A stretch of DNA of 64,000 nt. Origin: Uranotaenia lowii (lineage: Eukaryota > Arthropoda > Insecta > Diptera > Culicidae). Where the stretch lies: positions 133,544,394 through 133,608,393 of the forward strand of contig NC_073691.1 in assembly GCF_029784155.1 (NCBI RefSeq), given 5' to 3'. Below the pieces are notes generated by a model that ran no database searches, was not told the DNA's origin, and was given only the letters and a program-made list of their open reading frames with translations. Below are positions 23,358 to 35,741 of this stretch, one piece after another. The translations under genes were made by a program, and so were the position numbers. Each line of letters opens with the position of its first letter. The first letter of the stretch is position 1.

Positions 23358-23432
23358 GTTCACCGTGGTGGAATTGGCTAACGCGCCGTTGTACCGAAGC
23401 GGAGATTGCAGGTTCAAGTCCTGTCGGTGAGC
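23358..23432 (+). other. tRNA-like module 3 (inverted)
   Basis: Third copy, in the opposite orientation within the inverted arm. Sequence as in module 1, with intact acceptor-like stem and T-arm. Confidence 0.5.
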
Positions 23433-23644
23433 CGTTGTATCTTTTTCGAAATTTTCACGATATTTACGGCTTATGTTCTTTCGTTCTTTGATAGTTCATG
23501 TTTCTCTAATTTCTTTCATCACATATGAAAATGTGATCATTTTCAGGTACAAAGATGTACCAAGCGATTTCATAACATCAGTATTGATAGCCGATTTAGG
23601 CTTTACAGACTGAAAAACTGACATGGACAACCTATCATTAACAT

Positions 23645-23740
23645 TTAGCACCCAGTACCGAGATGGGAAGAGAACCCATGCCATCAGTGCACCAGCGATT
23701 ACCGTCTTACCACGCTAACAATTCGACCACCTGGAAGCAC
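23645..23740 (-). other. SINE-like, tRNA-related segment
   Basis: The minus strand reads GTGGTCGAATTGTTAGCGTGG, then a T-arm-like ATGGG-TTCTCTT-CCCAT. This resembles tRNA A and B boxes, but no complete cloverleaf is seen. It lies just outside the foldback at 22090-23587 and is not a copy of its modules. Confidence 0.3.
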
Positions 23741-23908
23741 AGCCGAAACATTGTATTTCCAGGGGCTTAAAAAAATCTGTGAAATCGAAGTGATACTTAC
23801 TAAGTTTTTCATATATTGTAGCTGGATTTAAAAGAAATTCATCGGCTACCTTTTAAAAACTCTAAATACCTTATTTCCCTCGTAACATCATATCTAAAGT
23901 CACTTCCA

Positions 23909-25511
23909 CCCAAGTAACAATTTTAGTTTTATACTTATCTGCAAGCCCGCTTGAAAACTTCGTTATAAAACATCGTCAAACTTTATAAACTGCATTAAAA
24001 CATCTATAAAACACTTATCAGTGTAAAAAGGCCCACCTACAGGAGGTTCTGAAGAACACATTTGAAGTACCTAATAAAACCTCGCCAAGAGCATATTCAA
24101 GATGTCAATTTTTTTTTTGAGTGAACAATTGTTTGCGTGTATGTTTATTTTTCGATCAGTGGTTTTAAAATGGAATTGATTCAGAAAAAATATTCTTACC
24201 GAGTGACATATAAAAGAAAATGGTTACATCTGGCCAAGAATAAAAATGTACACAAGAACCAATCATACAATCAAACCAAAGAAAAAATCATGATCTTATA
24301 TGTTTTTACTACTTTTACTTGCAGAAATTTTATGCGCTTCGAAAATTATCGGTTGATTTTTCGGGAAACTCGTATAAAATACGTGGGCCAGTCTAGTTTT
24401 GCAAAATAAAAGACCTTAATTCTGAAATTTATATTCATAATCATCCAAAATATATTTCAATTACTTTGTAGAAGCTCATGTTGTACATTTATGTTTATTT
24501 TAAACAATGTTTGTGCGCGTAGAATGTTAATTCTAATTTTTCATGAAAAATAATGCTTCATGCATATAAATTTCAAGCGATTTTTTTTTAAATTACAATA
24601 AAAAATGGCGTTTTATACCGAACACCTATAAGACTTTCAGAATTTATTTAAACACTTTCAGCTTGTCTCGAAACAATGAACGAGACAATTTTTCTTTTAA
24701 AAATTCAGATTCCATCAAATAATAAAAAAAAACTATATTTGATTCACTATTTATTGGCAATCAATTCATATGGCTCACTTATTGACACACAATGTAATTC
24801 GGATTACCTCGTAGAAATCAGTAGCAGATTCTCTTTGGGGGATTGTGTGTAGGTGGAAAATTTCGGTTTCCATCTTCACACCTATGCAGCAGCTCCCACA
24901 CCTAATTCGATGTTTCCTCCGGGTATTTTGATCGACAAAGGAACCATCTTCCGGTACATAAACCATCTTCCGGTGCCCAACCACAGCTGTGACACCCCAT
25001 AAGACGGCACCAGCGGTTTTCCGGTTGGTTTCACGGTTTTCGGGTTGGTTACACAGTTTTCCGGTGGGATGCACGTCTGCATATTTCCGAAAATGATCTA
25101 CTGAAAGTTAAAAAAGTATATATATTAACTACAAGATACGGATTTTCAAGACATGAAAAATTTACCTTTTGATAGTAGAAATCGAACGAAAAATTCTATG
25201 CTGTTTTTATTTGTTTTTCTTTCTTCTTCTTATTCTTCTTCTTCAAATCAGCTATTTGACATTTGACGTTTTATGGCAATCTGACAGGGTTTTATAGCGA
25301 GGTTTTAAAATTGCTTTATAGCGGATTTCAAAACCGCTATATACACGGAAGATAAAATTTTCATTAAATCGGTTTTGATTTTTTAAACAGGTTTTATAAT
25401 TGTCGTGTAGATACTGAAATACTGTTCACGGCTATTAATTCTTGAGCAATTTCGTTATAAAACTTCCAAATTTTCCTATAAAACCAAAAGGAGTTTAAAA
25501 TGTTGCTTGGG
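23909..25511. mobile_element. TIR element of the CCCAAG family, copy 2
   Basis: The left end is CCCAAGTAACAATTTTAG, as in the element at 13889. The right end, reverse complemented, is CCCAAGCAACATTTTAAAC. Interior words such as TATAAAAC recur near both ends. No transposase recognised. The open frame at 24775-25074 (minus) contains internally repeated text from the CGGTTTTC/GGTTGGTT region and is probably not a gene. Confidence 0.65.
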
Positions 25512-26883
25512 CAGGACTTCGTACATCTTTCATGATCATTCCCTTCATTGCGCCGAAAATGGTACTTATCAGGCAGTTGTGTGCTTTGGATGATTTGTCC
25601 AAATTCACTGAAATAGCAAATGCATTGACGTCATTATTGGTGTCTCCAAGAGCAGTCATCAATTAATCATTAACACCCGATTCATACGTGAACTCATAAA
25701 GTGCTTCCAAATAGATATAGTAAATAGACCATTTCACCAGCCTCCATTAACATGCTCGATGACAGATGCAGATGAGGAGGACTGAATCCAAAATTAGTCG
25801 GATCGATTACCACTTATGAATAATATATTTAGAAGTGGAGTAAAATCCCTATGCCTGCCTTTGGTATCAGTCTCGATAGAGAGAAACTCACTAGGAGTAT
25901 CAACAATTAACGAATTTAATTGATCGCTTTTTAGGTGAGGAATAGAAAGTGACATTTTATGATATAATTTTAGAATGGCTTTTTCTTGTAAAAATACCAA
26001 TTTGATTTCAATGAAAAAAGTAATGTAAGCACAATTCAGCCTCTAGAATACTTTCTCATGAACCATTCCGTAGACTTAGTTTTTCTTACCTTTTCGGAAA
26101 ATCTTTGGAGAGTTAAGCAATTTTCAAAGTATCTTTTCCTTCTTCCATTCGTCATGCAAAACTTCCGAAATATGCCCCTGCCCTTCTACGAGGTCGAACA
26201 TATTTTTTCAAGCGTTACATGAACAGTAAACTACCATTATGTAACCGTCCATCGTGGTTCAGAACAAATCCATCGATCCAACATGAATATGCAGGATTTA
26301 TGACCACCAAACGCTTCTGTTGGAAAACAAATCCAGACCAGGGTGGTAGATTCCATCGGAAAAGCTTTTGCTACACCAGAGCTGCAGAGCGTTAACGGAC
26401 CACGTACTTCCAAGTCACTAGCGAGTCTGTCTGTCAAAAGCACAATAATCCACATCATCGACGTCATCATCGATTGGCCATTGAACACGATCCAACAATA
26501 AATGGCATCGTTTTCGCCCCGGAGGTAAATCGAAGATTCCAATGTTTTAATTTTTTTTTCTGTCGTCTGCAGCACGTTTTTCGTCTCGTCTCCTTGCTTT
26601 TCAAAGGCAGATACTTATTTGATCGATTTGTTCGACTAAATCGGGCAGGACCGTGATTTGGTTTATGGAATGTTTTCGCTGTTCTCTGAAGAATAAGAAA
26701 ATCGGAATAGATTCTTAGCTTCCAGAGGGCAAACACGAAACTATTGCGACACCGAAAATGTCCTCATAATTTGCTCACCGAAAATTTTCTCATAATGCTT
26801 AGAATCAACCAAAAATTTGAGGGTAATTTCATACATATAGTAGTAAATACTTCAAAAATAAAAAAAAGTTAATCGATGGAGCT
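25512..26883. other. unidentified, partly coding-like
   Basis: Minus-strand open frames at 25794-26000, 26237-26575 and 26467-26736 overlap in different frames and could be a decayed transposase, but no motif I trust is present. Composition is slightly GC-richer at 26230-26660 than around it. Confidence 0.3.
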
Positions 26884-27296
26884 TTGAGTACAAAATTGAA
26901 CGCATTTTCACTTGATGCCCTCCATCAAAGTCTTTACAGTGTCATCCGACATCAGTTTTTCAGTTTGTTTTTTTATTTTCTTAACATGTCCTTCTCGTCT
27001 TTGACTGTTTTCTTGCTCTTCCGAAGTTTCCGCTTCATTATTGCCCAGTACTGCTCCACCGGGAGCAGCTCCGGAGGATTTGGTGGATTCATGTCCTTTG
27101 GAACAAAATGGACCGAATAGGCCTCATACCACTCTGGGACACTTTTAGAATGCTGGCATGATGCCAAATCTGGCCAAAATAGCGGAGCTTCGTCGTGCTG
27201 CTGAAAAGCGGCAAAAGGTGCTTCTCGAGGCACTCAGATTTGTAGATCTCGACATTTACAGAGCCCTTTGTCACAAAAGGTTCAGTCTGCAAAAGT
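26884..27296 (-). pseudogene. DD37E transposase, C-terminal half (split)
   Basis: The minus strand reads WPDLASCQHSKSVPEW, then NPPELLPVEQYWAIMKRKLRKSKK. There are 37 residues between the Asp of PDLASC and the Glu of PVEQYW, again DD37E, but diverged from the copies at 5669 and 62699. A frameshift lies near 27190-27235. Upstream (N-terminal) sequence continues at 31775-32190 beyond an inserted LINE. Confidence 0.85.
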
Positions 27297-27653
27297 ACTT
27301 GGATGGATGGAAGGATTGTTGCTATGGTTAAACGAGATAGTCCGTCACCTAAGATACGCCACAGGAAGGAAATGCTGAGCTACACACGTCGTCGCTGGAA
27401 GACGCCTCTAAAAAGTGCTAAGGTACTTTATACTTTTTTTCTCCTGAAGATTCCGACATTTGGTCTAATAGATGACATGTACATCTATGTATACTCATAC
27501 TTACACATTCGTTCCGTAACTCAATTAACTGGAAAATCTAGAAGTCTTTTGAAATGATTAGTATAAATCGTATTAAGTTGATTGTCGTTCCAAAAATGTT
27601 TGATTCAAGTAACTTCTTATTAAGTTTTGATTTCTTAGCTTTGCTTCTGCCCA

Positions 27654-28583
27654 ATGGATAATTTTTCTCATCATAATGCCTCGACGGAAATTGCTAATGC
27701 TGTGATTAACAGTGTTCTATGCGACGAAATGCTTAATATCTGCCACATAAACGTTCAAAGTCTTTGCGCTCGTCAATTCACTAAATTTATCGAATTCAAA
27801 AATGTATTCATCAAAAGCAAGTTAGACATAATTTTTATGACTGAGACGTGGCTTAGTGAAATAGTGAGTGATGCAGTAATAACAATCGAAGGCTACAATT
27901 TAATTAGAAATGATCGAAGCAGGCATGGTGGTGGTGTTTGCATTTACATAAAAAACAACATCAAATGTAGAATCCTAGTGAAATCAGACAACAGCGAAAA
28001 TCACTGTACTGAGTTTATCCTTACAGAACTACTTATGAATGGAAACAAACTCTTATTCGGACTTTATTACAACCCTCCTGAAAACGATTGCTCTGAATTA
28101 CTTTTAAATCATGCTCAACAATTTGCTTTAAATTGTAACAATTCTTTTTTCATCGGTGGTTTTAATGTCGATCTCTTCAAGCATTCTAGGAGAATACAAA
28201 AGTTTAAGGATTTTTTGAGCAGCTCTAATTTTAGCTGTTTTAATAACGAGCCAACGTTTTTCCACAACACCGGAAGTTCCTTACTGGATCTGTTATTATC
28301 TGATTCAGTTCATGTTATACCCCAATTTAGTCAAATATCTCTACCAGGAATATCTCATCATGATTTGATTTTTTCATCACTGAATTTTGTCAAAGTTGTT
28401 CAACCGGAAGGCTTTTGGTTTCGTGACTACAAGAACTTTGACACAAATGCACTTATAGTTTTTCTCACCGAAGTAGATTGGACCCGTTTTCAAAGTATTG
28501 AAGATTCTGATATTCTTGTTGGTATTTTCAATTCATTACTGTTAGAAATTCACGAGACCTTTTTCCCCCTAAAATATAGATAG
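27654..28583 (+). pseudogene. LINE endonuclease domain, active-site change
   Basis: Apurinic-type endonuclease of a non-LTR retrotransposon; normally it nicks the target DNA. Visible: INVQSLCAR near the start, the metal-binding Glu in TETWL (E64), the RNDRSRHGGGVCIYIK block (about 85-100) and the C-terminal SHHD. The canonical GDFN is GGFN here (residues 168-171), so the catalytic Asp is missing. A stop closes the frame after PLKYR, where a one-base shift would continue into NIDRSYRKNEWFNHEI. The enzyme is therefore dead on two counts. Confidence 0.88.
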
Positions 28584-29195
28584 AAGCTATCGCAAGAATG
28601 AATGGTTTAACCATGAAATAAATCATGCAATAATCAACAGGAACTTGGCCTACAATTCATGGAAGCGTTCGAAATCTGTCGTAGATAAAAATCATTATAA
28701 AACCCTGAGAAATAAAGTTAATTTGTTGATCGCTAAAGCAAAAACTGAGCGTGACAAAAAACGTATCAATCTTGATTTACCTGCTAAACTATTTTGGAAT
28801 AATTTGAAAAAGTTCGTTCTGAGCAAATCAGAAGGTAATTTGGCTGTGTCTAATTTTTCTGCTGAAGAAATAAATAATTATTTTACTTCGAACTTTACTA
28901 GTTGCTCAGTTGAACAGCTTCATTGTCCTCATAGATTGCATGGATTTAATTTTAAATATTTAGAGGAATATGAAATTATTAATGCTCTCAGTTCGATAAA
29001 ATCTAATGCTGTGGGAGTTGATGAAGTTCCAATAAAATTACTAAAAATTATTCTACCATACATTTTACCCACACTCAGACATATTTTCAACACTATAATC
29101 AAAACTTCAAAATATCCCTATCCATGGAAGAAAACCAAAGTTATTCCAATTCCAAAAAAAAAAAACAAAATCTCTTGAATTGTCAAACTTGAGAC
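28576..29195 (+). pseudogene. LINE reverse transcriptase, N-terminal part
   Basis: Continuation of the same polyprotein: RSYRKNEWFNHEINHAII, AYNSWKRSKS, then LFWNNLKKFVLSKSEGNLAV and IKSNAVGVDEVPIKLLKII (the usual spaced block before the fingers), and VIPIPKKK. A frameshift in the run of A at about 29154-29165 precedes SLELSNLRPIS. The sequence is then cut by the foldback at 29203. Confidence 0.85.
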
Positions 29196-29202
29196 CTATT
29201 AG

Positions 29203-30339
29203 CACAGAGAACAGAGTTCGGGCTGGAGCTCAAGACGTGTGTGAGATTACCAACCTAAGATTCAAACCAATTCGTAAGTGGACTAACATCCATGAGATGT
29301 CGCTACCAGTACACTTATTTATTTCCTTTTTTCGACACGCTTATAAATTAATAGTCATATTATGTGTATAGCGCCAAACCGAATAGCGACAGTAGGACTA
29401 GCGACGCTTTTTTACTAGCGAGATTTCTGTCATTCGTAAGTTTGTTTTTTCTTTTTTCAGTCCAGTAGGCGATTTCGATGTAGTACTCGAACATTGTTTA
29501 TGTTAATAACTGTACATTTCCTTAGGCCATCAATCGCATGCTTCAAGTCTCCTAGGAAACTTGCTATGCGTCGTTATTATTTTCAACGTCGCGACGTATG
29601 CGACGTGTCGCTAGTAGGCAAAGCTGCTATGATTATCAGCGCTCATATTTTGGATTTTTTCTGCATGCATAATAGCTTATCTTAAAGGAGGCCAGTGCAA
29701 TATATGACAGTAACACATGTTTTATGTAAAAAAATTTAAAAACATCACGATTTAAAAAAAATGCAAATCATATTCCAATCACACTTAAATCGCTGTCATA
29801 TGCCTTCTTGTATCAATATTGGCGCTGAATTGAAAGTTGAATTCCAAGTTTTGGAGTATGGACTGGGATTTTACTATGGGTAACATCAACCGGGATATCG
29901 ACCCATAATTTACAATTATAACATTTATGTTCACAATTTCTGTTTTAGAAAGTTTAGGAGTGTTTAGAAGTTTAGGTTTCCAGTCCATACTCCAAAACTT
30001 GGAATTCAACTTTCAATTCAGCGCCAATATTGATACAACAAGGCATATGACAGCGATTTAAGTGTGATTGGAATATGATTTGAATTCTTTTAAATCATGA
30101 TGTTTTTAAATTTATTACACAAAAAGATGTGTTACTGTCATATATTGCACTGGCCCCCTTGAAGATAAGCGATGAGTATTCATTTCTAAGCGTGTCGAAA
30201 AAATGAAAAAAAATTGTTGTACTAGTAGCGACATCTTATGGATGTTAGTCCACTTACGAATTGGTTTGAAACTTAGGTTGGTATTCTCACACACGTTTTC
30301 AACACATTTTTGTTCGGGGCTCGCTATCTGTTATCTGTG
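29203..30339. mobile_element. foldback element inserted in the LINE RT
   Basis: Ends are CACAGAGAACAGAG and CTGTTATCTGTG, flanked by the 7-bp duplication CTATTAG (29196-29202 and 30340-30346). Removing it restores NLRPISILSATSKVFEKL. The outer arms match over about 130 bp (through AACCAATTCGTAAGTGGAC), and an inner pair matches over about 180 bp (29690-29870 with 29970-30165). The left arm has about 300 bp that the right arm lacks, perhaps a further insertion. No coding capacity. Confidence 0.85.
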
Positions 30340-30346
30340 CTATTAG

Positions 30347-31615
30347 TATACTGAGTGCAACTTCAAAAGTATTTGAAAAGTTACTTAAGAACCAAATTAC
30401 AGAATATTTAAACCAACACAATATATTACACGAATTCCAATCTGGATTTCGTTCTTCACATAGCACTGAAACTGCTCTTATGAAGGTGCATAACGATATT
30501 GCATATACGTTGGATAAAAAGGGAATCGCAATACTTTTAATGATTGATTTTGCAAAAGCTTTTGATCGTGTTTCCCATTCTAAACTTATTAATAAGCTGA
30601 TTTCTAAATATAAATTTTCTAGATCAGCTGTTGAAATGGTACAGTCTTATCTGCAAGGTCGATCACAATCGGTTTTTTTCAATGAATGCTTTTCTAATTT
30701 CGCTTCCATTGAATCAGGGGTTCCTCAAGGATCAATTTTAGGACCTTTATTTTTCTCGCTTTTTATTAATGATTTACCTTCTGTTTTGGGACACTGTTCT
30801 GTTCATCTTTTTGCAGATGATGTCCAAATATATCATTGTGCAAAAAGAACTTCTGATTTAAATGTTTTTTATGCTCAAATTAATCAAAATCTAGCTAAAC
30901 TGATTGAATGGTCCAATGAAAACCTCTTACCAATCAATCCTGCAAAAACTAAAGCCTTGTATTTCGGAAGACAGCTTACCTCTTCGGTTTACCCTCCACT
31001 TATACTAAATGATTCTACTGTTCAGTTTGTTGATTACGCTGAAAACCTTGGATTTTTGACAAAGATCTTTCCTGGAACAGACATGTTAACGCTCAATGCT
31101 GTAAAATTTATGGTGCGATGAAAAGATTAAACCTTATAACAAGTCATTTAGATGTAGCCACAAAACTGAAACTTTTCAAGACATATGTCTATCCCCTGTT
31201 TATCTACAATGATTTTATTTATTCTAATGCTCTAGAAAGATCTGTAAATAGATTGCGCATAGCCCTTAACTCCTGCGTACGCTATGTCTTCAACTTATCA
31301 CGTTTCTCTCAAGTTTCTCACCTTCAAAAGCTGCTCATTGGCTGTTCATTCGATAACTTTTACAAGTATAGATCCTGCATGATAATGCACCGAATTATCA
31401 ACTCTGGAAAGCCACAGTATTTGAAAAGTTTGTTCGTACCTCTTCGAAATTCGCGCACTGGAAATATAATAATCCCGCCACATAGTTCTTCCTATTACAG
31501 TAGATCTTTTTTCGTCCGAGGTATTGTAAATTGGAATAATCTTCCCACCTCTTTAAAACTAATTCAAAAGAAATCAGATTTTAAAAGGAGTTTGCTAGAA
31601 AATAATATTGAGTAA
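30347..31615 (+). pseudogene. LINE reverse transcriptase, catalytic and C-terminal part
   Basis: Joins to the fragment at 28576-29195. Motifs in order: SGFRSSHSTETAL; motif A MIDFAKAFDRVSH; motif B SGVPQGSILGPLFFSLFINDL; motif C HLFADDVQIY (catalytic DD present); motif D NPAKTKALYFG. A frameshift near 31055-31060 separates it from WNRHVNAQCCKIYGAMKRLNL and the C-terminal domain, which ends at 31615 after LENNIE. No RNase H follows, in keeping with Jockey/CR1-type elements. Confidence 0.9.
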
Positions 31616-31774
31616 GAACGACATCAATTAAGTTTAGAATTTGGAAAATGGAACGAATAGTTATTAAGTTAATAAATAGAAACAACACACATCCAACATA
31701 TTGTAACAACTTATAAGGTTAAAATCTTACGTTACATGAATAAAGAATGAAATAAAAATAATAATAAAAAGCAG

Positions 31775-32190
31775 ATGGCCTGCCAAACGAGATATTAGGA
31801 GGTGAACTTCGACATTTTCTTCTTCTTAAAATTTGTCGTTCACATCGATCTTGCTCTTGCCGCTGAAAACTCCAACCCCGGAATTTGCTTAAAATCGGCT
31901 TTTAAATACGTTTTGTCGTCCATCACACAGCAGCCATATATTGACAGCATCTTCTGGTAGAGCTTCCGTGCCCGAGTTTTAGCCGTCAATTGTTGCCACT
32001 CATCGTGGTTTGGGAAGTTCTGTACCTTGTTTGTATAAAGCCCAGCTCTCTTCTTTGCATACTGGACGTAGCTCTGTGAACATGCCGATCTTTTTAACCT
32101 CCTGGAACCGCTTCTCTGGAGATGGTTGAATGGTGAATGTTCAACATTTTTCCCAATTGCCAACTGAATTTGACAGTATGTAAACAATGC
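31775..32190 (-). pseudogene. DD37E transposase, central part (split)
   Basis: The minus strand reads KRAGLYTNKVQNFPNHDEWQ, then VMDDKTYLKADFKQIPGLEF, which contains the first catalytic Asp. This is the piece that precedes the fragment at 26884-27296; the break coincides with the LINE at about 27297-31770. The N-terminal DNA-binding domain is not recognisable upstream. Element ends were not located. Confidence 0.85.
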
Positions 32191-35100
32191 ACATCATTGA
32201 GAAAGTGTGCAAAATTTGGTTCATTTTTACCTAATAAAGGTGAAAATGTTATGCCCTGTTGAATGTTTCGTGTTCGCCCTTTAATATTAAAAATTGGCCG
32301 TTTTTCAAGCAAATTCGAAATTAAGTCAAACTGTTCAAAGTATGTCTCATTTTTTCTTCCAGATTCATCTATTTACCGTTGAAGAACCATTTTTTTTAAC
32401 TTATCTGAAACATTTCTCAAAATGATTAAAAAAATACAAATCAATAGGTATCTATGCAAAAGCTAAATCTTCTCTGAATTTTTTCTAGAGCTTCTTATAG
32501 GTTTATAAGAAGAAGTGTTTGTTTGTAGGCCTTCTAGAAAAAGGATATGTTTTCGGAACTCAAAATTCAAAAATTGAGTTTTGCTTATTTTGGGCTTAAT
32601 ACATAAGCTATAAAAGTTAAATAAATTCATTAAAGACATGAACTTAAGATAAACTTACAGATTATTTTTATCTTGTTGATCATGTTATTTCAGTAAACAA
32701 AGTACACCATTTAGCGGCATAAAATTAGAGCTGATCATTATGAGGATGCAAAGTCAATAAGAAATATACAAAAAGTTTCAGTGTTGAAGGTTTTTTTTCC
32801 TGAAAAGTTTTACTTTCTATTATCGCAAGCCACAGTCCTGCAGCTAATAAAACATAAACAAATTGGACAAGACAATCGTCAAGCAAATATTAATAAAATA
32901 TATGTCAAAAGTGCAAGAAAGTCACATTTTGTTTGCAATCTTTGGATCTAAAAGTCCTTCGCAACACAGCAACAATTTGAAAGTTTCTCATCATGACGTT
33001 CGGTTTCGAAGATAACGTATGCATTAAAAAAATTGTCTGTTTTCGAATGATGATACCATACAAACTTAGACAGATAATTAAGTAGGGCCACCAAATCCAA
33101 ATTAACAAGGTAACGTGCAAAGTTCATGAGTTTACCCAAAACTGAAATTCCATAATTAATTTTGTTATTTTAAAACAATTTCAGATGAGGAAATAAAAAA
33201 GAGAGTTGTGTATGATCGAATAGTTCCCAATTCCTGGCTCACGATCGTTTCGGAAAAATTCCTTATATAGGATTTTTTATTGGAAAAAATTGACAACATA
33301 TTTTTCATAACTCTTCATTTGGTATAAGAAAAATTTGCAGATAGGAAAAACGTATTTTAAATTCATAATAATTAAAAACATCAAAATATAGGTGGCCCAA
33401 GATACCCCACAAAATGTGGCCACGATTCCCCAAAATTTATGATTTGCAAATCGGTTGCGTTTGTGTGACTTATTGATGTTTCATCAAAAATTCCGTTGCT
33501 ACGTGAAAGAACATGACAAAACTAAAATCACAAGCATCCTTTTATAAAGTACTTTAAGTCTCCCATGGATGCAATTTGCGGGTGCTTATTTAATTATGTA
33601 CATTTTTTTTAAATAGGATTGGTACATAAAAGAAGCATATGATACGTACATAAGTCAAAAACGTATAGAAAAACATGCTTTCGCAAAGCGACGGCAATGA
33701 CATTTGGATTGGTTTTATCTCAACATACAGCTGAGATATTTAGAGTGGCCCACGTTTCCCCATGGCCCACGTTACCCCACTCTCCCGTACTGTAAATCTA
33801 CCATGGAAGATAAAATTATAAGTTTATTTGCAAAAAAAATGCGACCCTGCGAATTTGGTTTTACAGAATTTGTTTATTTGTTATAGTTTCTTTCACAGCA
33901 ACACTTAATAAAAGTCCTCTTTTATGCATACGTTATGTCTGTGGGTGTGTTTTAAATTGAATTGTTTTGAAACGTCGCCCTGTCAAAGCACAAATAACAT
34001 ACCAAAATGGTACCAGATGTTTTCTGAAGCTATTTATGCGCTGCCTTACCTCAAACCATGCTGAAAAGTTTATTCCAATATCAACAAACAAAAGACAGCA
34101 AACGCTCTCTCTCTGCTGTAAGCATCCTTCAAAGCTGAACGACGAGTTTCTTCGAAATTCGGAAACGGATCCCAAATTTCAGCCTAGTTCCATTGCGTTG
34201 ACAACCCGGAGGATGAAGGAAACACGTCGAGTTCGACGTAAACGAGATGAAGTTTCATATTTCCGATCCAATTTTGCCCTCGTTGATGTCATCGTCCTTT
34301 TTTTGGTCCTTGCCTTATTTTCCGATTGGAGCGCTAATATAAGGGGGGATGGGCATTGAAAAAGACCCGAAATAAACGGGTGCAACCCCTTGGCCGACTG
34401 AGGGTGAATCAATTCAAGCAGAAGAAAATTTTATGATAATCCATCAAGCAGATGATTTTTTTTACTTTCAGTTCTGGCTTAGATTCGTTGTTCGACTCGT
34501 AGAGAGTTTCATACAGGCGGATTATCATATAATATATCACCTTCAGTAAATGGAGGAGGGGAAACGTTGGATCATTTTTCAGGATTTTCGAAAATGATAT
34601 CCGTCTTGTGAATAAGCGTGTTATCACGAGCACACATGGTTCTATTCAAGCCACGAGTAATCGTTGATTGATTGTTGAATATCGTTTTTGTTGTGGCGCT
34701 AGAGCCAATCGGAGATTCTGGGTGATACCTGTGAAGAAAATTTGAAAGAAAAACATTTTTGTGTGCAACTTTATATTACATATTCATTTTATGAAGAAAT
34801 TTCTTATCGTAAGTTATGTTTGTTAATAAGTTTATCGGCCAAATCGGTGAAAAGTGATGTCCTTTTAAGTAAGAACATTTAAAGGTTCACACTGCAAGTT
34901 TCCGCTTGTGGAACAAACGACGCTTGGCCATATTAGTAAATGTGTGGTGGTAGATTCAACTTTATCCAATGGTGAGAAAATTCTTTTTAAAATTAAAACT
35001 TCGGCTTAAAAGTCAAACACAGTGGTAGTCAATCATCAGACTATCGACCAAAATGATTCGCAACCAAATCACGGTTTGATCGAACGCGATGATAATAAAC

Positions 35101-35741
35101 CATATCATCCTAAGAAACATTAAGTTTAGTTGAATTAAGCTAATACTTAGAACACAAGAAGTTAAAAAAGATATCTGGTAGAATACCTAGCTTAACTCTT
35201 TCAAACATTCGGCCGGGCAAAAAAAAAATCTAAAAGCAAAGTACAGAAAGTTGCAGTTAAAACGTCTAGAGCCCAAGAGTATATCATGGAACTGTGTTCA
35301 AATTCTTACAAAACTAAGCTTTCCAGATTTTTTCGGACCTGTCCAATTTTCCCGGCTTTTTAACTAAAATCATGGCAAAATCCTGATATTGGATTTTAAA
35401 ATTTCCAACTCAAAAGTTGGTCAAAATCTAGGTATTTCTTATAAAAAGCCATGAAAATAGGAGAAAGAAAAACACGTGGTAAATAATTTTATAATGAGGC
35501 ACATAAGCTGCGCTGAAATTTAATTTTAAAATTCCTATGAATTTTTGCAAGTTTATCTCGATGAATACAACTTAAAAATCAACATATTTTTACGGTCAAA
35601 GCACAAATCATGTTAACTTAATTTCAGATATTTTATTTGGATTTCGAGAATATAACGAATATTCGGAGTCCGGGTCGTACAGGACTTTTCCCATTATTTT
35701 TCTTTGATAATGCTTACACTAAACACTCGTGGGAAGGTATA
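32191..35741. other. AT-rich stretch, no gene recognised
   Basis: About 3.5 kb. The region 33390-33790 repeats words such as GTGGCCCACG and TACCCCAC and may be an old element. The plus-strand frame 33967-34359 (130 codons) is the longest; it has a hydrophobic stretch near its end (DVIVLFLVLALFSDW) but no family resemblance, and I do not call it a gene. Confidence 0.4.

Larger units (their letters stand above)
22090..23587. mobile_element. composite foldback element with tRNA-like modules
   Basis: Flanked by the direct repeat TAGCCGATTTAG (22078-22089 and 23588-23599), a plausible 12-bp target duplication. It contains two forward copies of one unit (about 22090-22537 and 22538-22931; the first lacks the unit's opening) followed by an inverted copy in two pieces (22932-23117 and 23286-23587). 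The inverted copy is interrupted by about 165 bp whose ends (TGGGATTGGGC and the complement of GCCCATCGCCCA) weakly match, possibly a nested small element. Short frames across it are repeat artefacts. Confidence 0.8.
27297..31770 (+). mobile_element. Jockey/CR1-type LINE inserted in a DD37E mariner
   Basis: The plus-strand order is leader (27297-27653), endonuclease (27654-28583), RT (28576-31615) and a 3' UTR ending in an AATAAA-containing, ATAATAATAAAAA-like tail near 31770. The mariner flanks are on the minus strand. The target duplication is not clear; AAAAG-type words occur at both edges. The element is frameshifted several times and carries a foldback element (29203-30339). Confidence 0.85.

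Noticed and set aside
22192..23432. Three functional tRNA genes
   Set aside because: Acceptor stem and T-arm are good but the anticodon arm does not fold, and all copies lie in a mobile foldback.
26237..26736. Decayed piggyBac-like transposase
   Set aside because: Frames overlap and look weakly coding, but none of the expected Asp blocks could be identified.
33967..34359. 130-codon frame as a small membrane protein
   Set aside because: Only one hydrophobic stretch, no homology recognised, overlapped by an antisense frame of similar size.
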